5,002 bases of DNA from an uncultured bacterium (GTDB lineage: Bacteria; Cyanobacteriota; Vampirovibrionia; Gastranaerophilales; Gastranaerophilaceae): contig USOK01000129.1 of assembly GCA_900556295.1 (NCBI GenBank), positions 1-5,002 on the forward strand, given 5' to 3'. Shown here piece after piece: positions 1 to 5,002 of the stretch (its first letter is position 1; the number at the start of each line of letters is the position of its first letter). A program made the translations under genes and the position numbers. Under the pieces are notes generated by a model. That model did not search any database and was not told the DNA's origin. It saw nothing but the letters and a program-made list of their open reading frames with translations.

Positions 1-20
1 GTATTTTCATTGTAACACAA

Positions 21-49
21 TTGGTTTTTACCGTAATTTATTATATAAT
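21..49 (+). promoter_or_regulatory. Candidate sigma70 promoter for the matrixin-like gene
   Basis: A perfect TATAAT at 44-49 follows a weak -35 (TTGGTT, 21-26) with 17 bp between them. A start point 6-7 bases after the -10 falls at about 55-56, on the A of the ATG at 56. The transcript would then be leaderless, which agrees with the lack of any Shine-Dalgarno-like sequence before that ATG. The region is very AT-rich, so a chance -10 is possible. Confidence 0.4.
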
Positions 50-55
50 AAAAAT

Positions 56-835
56 ATGAAAAAATATACTTATGTTGCTGAATCTTTAAAAAACGGATGT
101 ATAATGCGTTGGACATTTATGCCGTTAAATGTTTATATTGCGCCAATGAAGTTCTATTCTAAACAGGGACAGGAATATAAGTATCGCAATATGGTTATAA
201 GAGCTTTGAATGAATGGCAAAATGCAACAAAAGGCAGGGTTGCATTTAAAATAGTTAATACGCTTTTAGAATCTAATGTAAATATCGATTGGAAAAGGGT
301 TGAGAGGAAGGCGCTCGGACATTGCTATTTTAATTTTGATGCTTCAAACAGGTTATTTGGGGCAGAAGTAGCAATTGGCTTGACCGAAGGACTGGTTCAT
401 GCTGATTATATGGATGAAAGCGAAGTGTATCACACAATTTTACATGAAATAGGGCATGCTGTTGGGCTTGGTCATAGTCATAACCCGGCGGATATTATGT
501 ATACTCCACACCAAAAGGGGATAAATTCTATTTCAGAAGGCGATAGGCTTACTGTTAATTGGCTCTATACATTGCCACAAGGAGCTAACACTGCGGAAGT
601 TTCTTCTAAATACGGTATTGGAGGAAGTAATATTGATGAAATTATTGCCAAATTTATTGATAGAAAATCTCCAACTGAGTTTGAAAAAGTAAAAGCGTCA
701 ATTAAAATGCCAAAACGTGATTTGTTGGAAGAACAAGAAACACTGGCAAATCTTCGCAAATATCACATGGCGTTGCAAAATGTGAAGATTTCTGATGATA
801 TGAAAAAGTTTTTTAATGGGCAAAAGAAAAATTAG
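56..835 (+). CDS. Matrixin-like (metzincin) zinc metalloprotease
   Basis: Predicted 259-aa zinc-dependent endopeptidase of the metzincin/matrixin (peptidase M10-like) type. The zinc motif HExxHxxGxxH is intact at residues 130-140 (HEIGHAVGLGHS): His130, His134 and His140 bind zinc and Glu131 is the catalytic base. The metzincin Met-turn follows at Met148 (DIMY). The N-terminal part (RW..MPLNVYI at about 18-28, then ALNEWQ) resembles the opening strand and helix of bacterial matrixin domains. No cysteine-switch propeptide, signal peptide or membrane segment is visible from this start, so as annotated the protein would be cytosolic, which is unusual for the family. Residues from about 175 to the end form a charged, Lys/Glu-rich, probably helical tail of unknown role. 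The frame has no stop between the window edge and the ATG at 56, nor any ATG, GTG or TTG. The true start could therefore lie outside the window and add a secretion signal or another domain. A TATAAT just before the ATG favours the start given. The substrate is unknown. The gene converges on the next one with a 1-bp gap. Confidence 0.85.
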   Translation: MKKYTYVAESLKNGCIMRWTFMPLNVYIAPMKFYSKQGQEYKYRNMVIRALNEWQNATKGRVAFKIVNTLLESNVNIDWKRVERKALGHCYFNFDASNRLFGAEVAIGLTEGLVHADYMDESEVYHTILHEIGHAVGLGHSHNPADIMYTPHQKGINSISEGDRLTVNWLYTLPQGANTAEVSSKYGIGGSNIDEIIAKFIDRKSPTEFEKVKASIKMPKRDLLEEQETLANLRKYHMALQNVKISDDMKKFFNGQKKN

Positions 836-836
836 T

Positions 837-1328
837 TTATTTTATTAATTTAGCCCATTTAGCAAATGTATCTTTTATAATCGGCCATAAAAATTTTTCT
901 TCTTTTACTGACATTTTGAAAGCAGGTGAAGGTTTTATTCCGGCAGCAACAGCTCTTTTTTCTTCCATTGCTTTATTCATAAACGAAACGTAATCTTCAC
1001 TCAAATTTAAACCATATCGATGGCGGTAACTGGTTCCATGTCCCGAAAAATAGCCTAACCTTGCTTTACTTTTATTTTCTTTGCATAAAACAAGGGTGTG
1101 GTCCGCACGATTAGGGCCTTCATATTTGTAAGTATAGCTTGTTTCAACTCCAGTAGGAGTGTCTTGGTAATAAATTTCTTTAGAAGTTCCTGTTTTGTTG
1201 TTTGTAATTTTAGAGATTATTCTTTTCCCATTTTGTTCTGTTACTTCGTATGTATAATTGCCTCTGTTGGCGGTGTATATTTGTGGTAAATTTTGGCTTA
1301 TACTAGCAAAATCCAGTTGTTCAAACAT
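837..1328 (-). CDS. Hypothetical protein, 163 aa, unrecognised family
   Basis: I do not recognise this protein. It starts at an ATG (complement of 1326-1328) preceded by a strong Shine-Dalgarno AAGGAG (complement of 1335-1340) with a 6-base spacer, which supports it as a real gene. The N-terminal half (about residues 20-75) is rich in Thr, Tyr and Lys and alternates as in beta strands (NYTYEVTEQNG, then TSYTYKYEG). The C-terminal half is more helical and basic (KAMEEKRAVAAG near 118-129; a Trp/Lys-rich end). No signal peptide, transmembrane segment, Cys pair or catalytic motif is evident. It lies 100 bp downstream of the GNAT-like gene on the same strand and ends 1 bp from the stop of the convergent protease gene. 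A small ORF on the opposite strand (1098-1289) is taken as a shadow. Existence as a gene is fairly sure; function is unknown. Confidence 0.7.
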   Translation of the reverse strand: MFEQLDFASISQNLPQIYTANRGNYTYEVTEQNGKRIISKITNNKTGTSKEIYYQDTPTGVETSYTYKYEGPNRADHTLVLCKENKSKARLGYFSGHGTSYRHRYGLNLSEDYVSFMNKAMEEKRAVAAGIKPSPAFKMSVKEEKFLWPIIKDTFAKWAKLIK

Positions 1329-1334
1329 ATTTTT

Positions 1335-1340
1335 CTCCTT
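1335..1340 (-). promoter_or_regulatory. Strong ribosome binding site of the 163-aa gene
   Basis: The complement reads AAGGAG, six bases before the ATG at 1328-1326. It is the best Shine-Dalgarno in the left half of the window. It fixes this start, whereas the neighbouring minus-strand and plus-strand genes lack a comparable site. Confidence 0.75.
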
Positions 1341-1428
1341 TATATTTTTCCATTAATAATAATAAAAACTGTTAGTATGGAAAATTGCACAAAGTTTTTT
1401 ATTTGTTAAGTTATATAACGAAAATTTG

Positions 1429-2181
1429 CTATTGTATTTGATAATCTATTCCATATTTTTGGAAAAGGGAATTATAAAAATCTTTGTTAGCTAAAATATC
1501 TTTTTTAGCTAATTCCATATCAAAACCGGAATATATATGAAACTTTGTATCTTTATGTAGATTATTTGCGATAACATTTTGCAAATATCGGTCAAGAATT
1601 GCGTTGCCTTCTTTCAAGTTAGGTTTATGTTTAGTTTTGTTTAATTCAAGAAAATTTTTAGCCTCTTGTACATTTTGCGAAAATCTGTTGTCATTTGAGT
1701 GAACAAGTATATCTTCAAGTTTCCCTGCTAACTCGCTATAGTCAGTAATTGCCGGCTTAAATTTAAATTTTGAATGAAAATATACAGCATCACCCATTGA
1801 ATATAGCCCTATTTTGTTAAGTTTTTTATTTTCTAACAAGACTATTATTTGTCCCAAACGCATAGTTGACCCAACACCTTGAATATTCTGATCTTTATGT
1901 AAGTTTTGGATAATATTATTGTATAATACACTTTTATCTTTAAGGTTGTTGCTTGTACTCATTCCGAGAAGTCTGTCAGTGTCATTTACAATGTCAATAT
2001 AATATCTCGCAGTGTCAGTACTAGCTTTTACAAAGCAATCTTTTTCTCCTTCACTGGATTTTAGCTTAATTGGAAAATCTTCAAAAAGCTTAACTTTACC
2101 GAAATTTTTAAATTTTAAAGCTTCAAATGATGGAGAATTATCTTTATTATATAAATTAAAACTATAGTTTGCTATTTTCAT
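1429..2181 (-). CDS. Putative GNAT-like acetyltransferase, divergent
   Basis: A 250-aa protein whose central part looks like a degenerate GNAT (Gcn5-related N-acetyltransferase) fold. Residues 99-106 (NIQGVGST) match the acetyl-CoA pyrophosphate-binding loop Q/RxxGxG/A, with Asn99 in the usual Arg/Gln position, followed by a long helix. A strand (KIGLYSM, 123-129) then leads into DAVYFHSKFKF (131-141), which parallels the A..FYxKxGF signature. Here His136 sits where the usual catalytic Tyr would be and Lys140 replaces the common Gly. Residues 60-80 (YYIDIVNDTDRLLGMS) fit the preceding strands beta2-beta4. The first 25 residues and the C-terminal 100 (Lys/Asn-rich, ending GIDYQIQ) match nothing I recognise. 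The start is the ATG at 2181-2179. Only a distant AAGG (15 bases away) precedes it, so translation initiation would be weak or SD-independent. The gene is divergent from accD. Acceptor substrate is unknown and activity is uncertain. Confidence 0.6.
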   Translation of the reverse strand: MKIANYSFNLYNKDNSPSFEALKFKNFGKVKLFEDFPIKLKSSEGEKDCFVKASTDTARYYIDIVNDTDRLLGMSTSNNLKDKSVLYNNIIQNLHKDQNIQGVGSTMRLGQIIVLLENKKLNKIGLYSMGDAVYFHSKFKFKPAITDYSELAGKLEDILVHSNDNRFSQNVQEAKNFLELNKTKHKPNLKEGNAILDRYLQNVIANNLHKDTKFHIYSGFDMELAKKDILANKDFYNSLFQKYGIDYQIQ

Positions 2182-2284
2182 TGTGTTGTTTGTAAACCTT
2201 GTAAATGTAAAAATTTGCTATTAAATTTTTTGGTTGTATAATTATTATTGTATTATAAGTTGATGATTAAGGGATATATAAAAT
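2182..2284. promoter_or_regulatory. Divergent intergenic region between the GNAT-like gene and accD
   Basis: About 100 bp of very AT-rich sequence must hold the start signals for genes leaving in both directions. Rightward there is a TATAAT at 2237-2242. Leftward, the complement of 2252-2257 also reads TATAAT, but no good -35 accompanies it. The two boxes face each other 9 bp apart, so initiation in the two directions could interfere. No longer operator-like palindrome was found. Confidence 0.4.
2215..2242 (+). promoter_or_regulatory. Predicted sigma70 promoter of the accD-accA-prmA operon
   Basis: The -35 TTGCTA (2215-2220, four of six consensus bases) and a perfect -10 TATAAT (2237-2242) are separated by 16 bp. 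Transcription would start near 2249, giving a leader of about 36 bases that contains the accD ribosome binding site AAGGGA (2269-2274), 10 bases before the ATG. Confidence 0.5.
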
Positions 2285-3157
2285 ATGACAGTTCAAGATT
2301 GGTTTGAAAAACGTAAGCAGGCTCAAATTCAAAGACGTGAGCTTGAAGGTAGAGTTGAATTGGACATGGATCCTAATTTGTGGGTTAAATGTGTTCATTG
2401 CGACGCTCAACTTCTTAAAGAAGATTTAGAGAAAAATGATATGGTTTGTCCGGTTTGTGACTACCATTTCAGGATAAACGCAAGGAAACGTATTAAACAA
2501 TTGTTTGACGAAAATTCTTTTGAAGAGTTGTTTACAGATGTAAAACCAACTGATCCGTTAGATTTTGTTGATACTGAAAGTTATAAAAATAGATTAGAAA
2601 AGGCTCATAAAAAAACGGGTCTTAATGATGCTGTAATTACTGGGATTGCGACAATAGAGGGTAATAAAGTTGCTACTGCAGTTATGGACTTTGATTTCAT
2701 GGGCGGTTCTATGGGAAGTGTTGTAGGTGAAAAGGTTACTCGAATTATTGAAAAAGCGATTGAGCTTCGACTTCCTGTCCTCGCTATTACATCTTCGGGT
2801 GGTGCTAGAATGCAAGAAAGCGCTTTGAGTTTGATGCAAATGGCAAAAACTTCTTGCGCTGTTTCAAAACTTGATGATGAAGGTCTTTTATATATCAATT
2901 TGTTGACAGAACCTACATTTGGCGGCATTACTGCAAGTTTTGGTATGTTGGGAGATATTATTGTTGCGGAACAAGGTGCGAGAATCGGCTTTGCAGGACG
3001 TCGTGTAATTGAACAGACAATTCGTCAAAAACTTCCGTCAGATTTCCAAACAGCGGAATATTTGTTAAAATATGGGCAAGTTGATGTTGTTTCTGCTCGT
3101 AAGGATTTGCGTCATACATTGGCTAATATTTTAGAAATGCATAAGGGGGGAAAATAA
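2285..3157 (+). CDS. accD: Acetyl-CoA carboxylase carboxyltransferase subunit beta
   Basis: Beta subunit of the acetyl-CoA carboxylase carboxyltransferase. Together with AccA it moves the carboxyl group from carboxybiotin on AccB to acetyl-CoA, giving malonyl-CoA for fatty acid synthesis in the cytosol. The 290 aa length is normal for the family. The N-terminal zinc ribbon typical of bacterial AccD is intact: Cys36-x2-Cys39 and Cys55-x2-Cys58 with 15 residues between the pairs. The crotonase-like carboxyltransferase domain follows, with SSGGARMQES at 170-179 (the Gly-Gly pair belongs to the acetyl-CoA-binding/oxyanion region) and FGGITASFGMLGD at 212-224. The start MTVQDWFEKRK resembles cyanobacterial-type AccD N-termini. 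AAGGGA at 2269-2274 supports the ATG. It is the first gene of the operon, and its stop overlaps the accA start by one base. No anomaly was seen. Confidence 0.97.
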   Translation: MTVQDWFEKRKQAQIQRRELEGRVELDMDPNLWVKCVHCDAQLLKEDLEKNDMVCPVCDYHFRINARKRIKQLFDENSFEELFTDVKPTDPLDFVDTESYKNRLEKAHKKTGLNDAVITGIATIEGNKVATAVMDFDFMGGSMGSVVGEKVTRIIEKAIELRLPVLAITSSGGARMQESALSLMQMAKTSCAVSKLDDEGLLYINLLTEPTFGGITASFGMLGDIIVAEQGARIGFAGRRVIEQTIRQKLPSDFQTAEYLLKYGQVDVVSARKDLRHTLANILEMHKGGK

Positions 3158-3159
3158 TG
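3143..3159 (+). promoter_or_regulatory. accA ribosome binding site and accD/accA coupling junction
   Basis: AAGGGGGG (3143-3150) lies inside the last codons of accD, 6 bases before the accA ATG at 3157-3159. The stop and start share one base (TAATG, 3155-3159). Ribosomes ending accD can restart directly on accA, which suits two subunits needed in equal amounts. A run of six G is conspicuous in such an AT-rich sequence. Confidence 0.75.
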
Positions 3160-4113
3160 TCAGCAGTTTTAGATTTTGAAAAACCCATTATGGAAATTCA
3201 GGAAAAAATTGAAGAACTAAAAAAAATAAGTGTGGAGTCAGGCATGGATTTAAACAAAGAAATTGAAACTTTTGAACAACAAGCTGAGGATTATAGAAAA
3301 GAATTATATTCTAACTTGAAACCTTCTCAAAAGCTTCAAATTGCAAGACATCCGGAACGCCCGAACTTTTTAGACTATGTAAATCATATTTGTACAGACT
3401 TTGTTGAGCTTCATGGTGACAGAGAAGGTATGGATGATAGAGCTATTATCGGCGGTTTGGCCAAAATTGACGGTCGCCCTGTCATGATTATCGGGACTAT
3501 GAAGGGAAAATCTACTAAGGAAAATTTAGAATACAATTTTGGTATGCCTCAACCGCAAGGTTATAGAAAGGCTTTGAGATTATTTAAGCATGCAAGCAAA
3601 TTCAATATTCCGATAGTAACTTTGATTGATACTCCGGGTGCATATCCAGGAATTAGTGCAGAAGAAACAAACCAAGGTGGTGCAATTGCTGTAAACCTTA
3701 GAGAAATGGCAAAATTGAATGTGCCAATCGTTGCAATTGTTACAGGTGAAGGCTGTTCCGGTGGTGCATTAGGCCTTGGGGTCGCTGATAAGGTGTTCTT
3801 GCTTGAACATGCTTATTATACAGTAATTTCTCCAGAAGGGTGCGCATCTATTTTGTGGAGAGATGCCACAAAAGCTTCTGAAGCTGCTGATGCGTTGAAA
3901 ATTACTGCAAAAGATTTGATGAAATTTGATATCATAGATGGTGAAATTGCAGAACCTGTTGGCGGTGCTCATACAAATTATGATGAAGTTTCAGCTAATA
4001 TGAAGAAAACTATTTTGGAAAGCATTGAGGAACTTGAAAAACTTTCTGTAAAAGACTTGAAAGAACAACGTTATCAAAAATACAGAAAAATGGGTGCTTT
4101 CTTAGAAGGTTAG
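3157..4113 (+). CDS. accA: Acetyl-CoA carboxylase carboxyltransferase subunit alpha
   Basis: Alpha subunit of the acetyl-CoA carboxylase carboxyltransferase, partner of AccD in the heterotetramer that makes malonyl-CoA. At 318 aa it is almost the same length as the E. coli protein. The N-terminal 60 residues form the charged, helical, coiled-coil-like segment usual for AccA, ending in the ARHPERP signature (63-69). The crotonase-like domain shows ELHGDRE, then MPQPQGYRKALRL, DTPGAYPG at 158-165, the biotin-side oxyanion region EGCSGGALGLG at 198-208, and ISPEGCASILWRD from 224. The ending KYRKMGAF is also typical. The start is fixed by the overlap with accD and the G-rich ribosome binding site. 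The biotin carrier and carboxylase (accB, accC) are not in the window and must be encoded elsewhere. Confidence 0.97.
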   Translation: MSAVLDFEKPIMEIQEKIEELKKISVESGMDLNKEIETFEQQAEDYRKELYSNLKPSQKLQIARHPERPNFLDYVNHICTDFVELHGDREGMDDRAIIGGLAKIDGRPVMIIGTMKGKSTKENLEYNFGMPQPQGYRKALRLFKHASKFNIPIVTLIDTPGAYPGISAEETNQGGAIAVNLREMAKLNVPIVAIVTGEGCSGGALGLGVADKVFLLEHAYYTVISPEGCASILWRDATKASEAADALKITAKDLMKFDIIDGEIAEPVGGAHTNYDEVSANMKKTILESIEELEKLSVKDLKEQRYQKYRKMGAFLEG

Positions 4114-4128
4114 AGGAATTTCAAAGTG
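4112..4128 (+). promoter_or_regulatory. Ribosome binding site and GTG start of prmA
   Basis: AGAGG (4112-4116) overlaps the accA stop codon and lies 9 bases before the GTG at 4126. The accA stop TAG at 4111-4113 is in the same frame as prmA, so nothing further upstream can be the start. The next in-frame ATG, at 4261, would remove about 45 conserved residues. GTG is therefore the most likely start. Confidence 0.7.
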
Positions 4129-5002
4129 AGTCAAACTGATTATTGGGAACTCCAAATAAAGATTAATCCTGACTTGGAAGACATTGTTGCAGAATTCTGC
4201 TTTGAAAATCTCCCTTGCGAAGGTGTAGTGTTAGCAGAAGAAGCTTATAAAGACTTGGAGATGATTTCGACGACTGAAGGAACTTTGAAAGTCTTTTTGA
4301 CAGAAGAACCGCAAAATTTGGAGCAATTGCTTAAATCAGAGCGTGAATTATTAAAAAACCGTGGACTTTCAGATGAAGAGCTTGGAAGTTGGGAATATGT
4401 TATTTCTAACAAGCCAAATGAAGATTGGTCTAAAAAATGGAAAGAAAAGTGGGATATTACTCGTGTTACCGATAAAATAGTGATTGTTCCTGATTGGTTA
4501 AGCTACGGGGATAAAGAAGGCGAAGTTGTTATTCGTTTAGAACCCGGATGCGCTTTTGGAACCGGTACTCATCAAACAACTCAACTTTGTATGAAAGCTC
4601 TTGAAAAATATATGAAAAAAGGTGACAAAGTCGCTGATATTGGCATGGGCTCAGGAATCTTATCGATTTGTGCAAAGAAATTTGGAGCATCTTCTGTTTA
4701 CGGCTGTGATATTGATGAAGACGTTATAGATGTTGCTAAAGAAAATGCAGTGAAAAATGGGGAAATTCTCCTTTCTGAACCAAATTCCGGTGAAGGTGTG
4801 TTTTTTGAGCTCAACACTGCTGATAAAATTCAAGAAAAATTTGATTTTGTTTGTGCAAATATCTTGCACAATGTTTTAGCTGAAATCATGGGTGATTTAA
4901 AAAATATTATGAAAAAAGGCGCTTTGATGTCGCTTTCTGGTATTTTGGATGAAAAAAAGCCTGTCGTTTTAGAGGCTATAAAAAGAGAAAATTTAGAAAT
5001 TA
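4126..5002 (+). CDS. prmA: Ribosomal protein L11 methyltransferase (3' end cut by window)
   Basis: SAM-dependent methyltransferase that trimethylates lysines and the N-terminus of ribosomal protein L11. About 292 residues are visible with no stop. The family is usually around 300 aa, so only the last few residues are missing. The N-terminal substrate-recognition domain opens with YWELQIKI and the linker carries EDWSKKWKEKW (99-109). The signature EPGCAFGTGTHQTT occupies 139-152. The Rossmann methyltransferase core has the SAM-binding glycine loop DIGMGSGIL (171-179), the acidic ribose-binding strand end YGCDID (192-197), and ANILHNVL (244-251) in the position of the catalytic NPPY-like motif. 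Met174 in the loop is less common than Thr or Cys there. It begins 12 bases after the accA stop with a GTG codon, so it is probably the third gene of the operon. There is no obvious functional link to fatty acid synthesis beyond growth-coupled expression. Confidence 0.93.
   Translation, partial: MSQTDYWELQIKINPDLEDIVAEFCFENLPCEGVVLAEEAYKDLEMISTTEGTLKVFLTEEPQNLEQLLKSERELLKNRGLSDEELGSWEYVISNKPNEDWSKKWKEKWDITRVTDKIVIVPDWLSYGDKEGEVVIRLEPGCAFGTGTHQTTQLCMKALEKYMKKGDKVADIGMGSGILSICAKKFGASSVYGCDIDEDVIDVAKENAVKNGEILLSEPNSGEGVFFELNTADKIQEKFDFVCANILHNVLAEIMGDLKNIMKKGALMSLSGILDEKKPVVLEAIKRENLEI

Noticed and set aside
565..759. Minus-strand open frame inside the protease gene.
   Set aside because: It is antisense to a well-supported coding region, has no ribosome binding site and no recognisable domain.
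811..870. Bidirectional terminator between the convergent protease and 163-aa genes.
   Set aside because: The stretch is AT-rich with T runs, but I could not find a stable GC-containing stem.
1098..1289. Plus-strand open frame with a hydrophobic translation, opposite the 163-aa gene.
   Set aside because: The minus-strand gene has a strong ribosome binding site and better coding character. The hydrophobic look comes from reading the complement of Lys/Asn-rich codons.
1410..1419. Perfect 10-bp palindrome GTTATATAAC between the two minus-strand genes, as a terminator or operator.
   Set aside because: The stem is five weak pairs with no loop and is not followed by a proper T tract. It is too short to call.
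1421..2222. An exact 13-bp direct repeat (AAAATTTGCTATT at 1421-1433 and 2210-2222) flanking the GNAT-like gene, as if a target-site duplication.
   Set aside because: It is AT-rich and short, and one such match is expected by chance in 5 kb of this composition. There are no inverted repeats or transposase, and the left copy overlaps the stop codon of the gene.
2594..2928. Two overlapping minus-strand open frames inside accD.
   Set aside because: They are antisense shadows of a highly conserved gene.
3769..3972. Minus-strand open frame inside accA.
   Set aside because: It is an antisense shadow of conserved accA sequence, with no independent support.
4660..4869. Minus-strand open frame inside prmA.
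   Set aside because: prmA on the plus strand explains this stretch, with all family motifs in order.

Overview
This is an AT-rich bacterial window with five protein-coding genes and short intergenic gaps. No RNA gene, insertion sequence, CRISPR array or prophage was seen. The low GC, the accD-accA pair, and the two lineage-specific-looking proteins suggest a gut-type, low-GC bacterium. The start of AccD (MTVQDWFEKRK) and the matrixin-type protease resemble proteins known from cyanobacteria and their non-photosynthetic relatives (Vampirovibrionia/Gastranaerophilales, 'Melainabacteria'). That placement is an inference from remembered family resemblance. A clostridial origin is not excluded.

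Left half (1-2181), accessory-like. A plus-strand metzincin/matrixin-like zinc protease (56-835) runs tail to tail, with a 1-bp gap, into an unrecognised minus-strand protein (837-1328). Upstream of that, on the same minus strand, is a 250-aa protein (1429-2181). Its middle looks like a degenerate GNAT acetyltransferase. The two minus-strand genes are 100 bp apart and may or may not share a transcript. No convincing terminator hairpin was found between any of these genes.

Right half (2182-5002), core metabolism. A divergent intergenic region of about 100 bp carries a good sigma70-type promoter for a compact rightward operon: accD (2285-3157), accA (3157-4113, sharing one base with accD in TAATG) and prmA (4126 to the window edge, GTG start). 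AccD and AccA are the two halves of the carboxyltransferase of acetyl-CoA carboxylase, which makes malonyl-CoA for fatty acid synthesis. The 1:1 stoichiometry of the two subunits fits the coupled start. PrmA methylates ribosomal protein L11. It is almost complete here, with only a few C-terminal residues beyond the window.

The best candidates for novelty are the two minus-strand proteins and the apparently unsecreted matrixin-like protease with a possibly leaderless start. I see no evidence for a multi-gene undescribed system.
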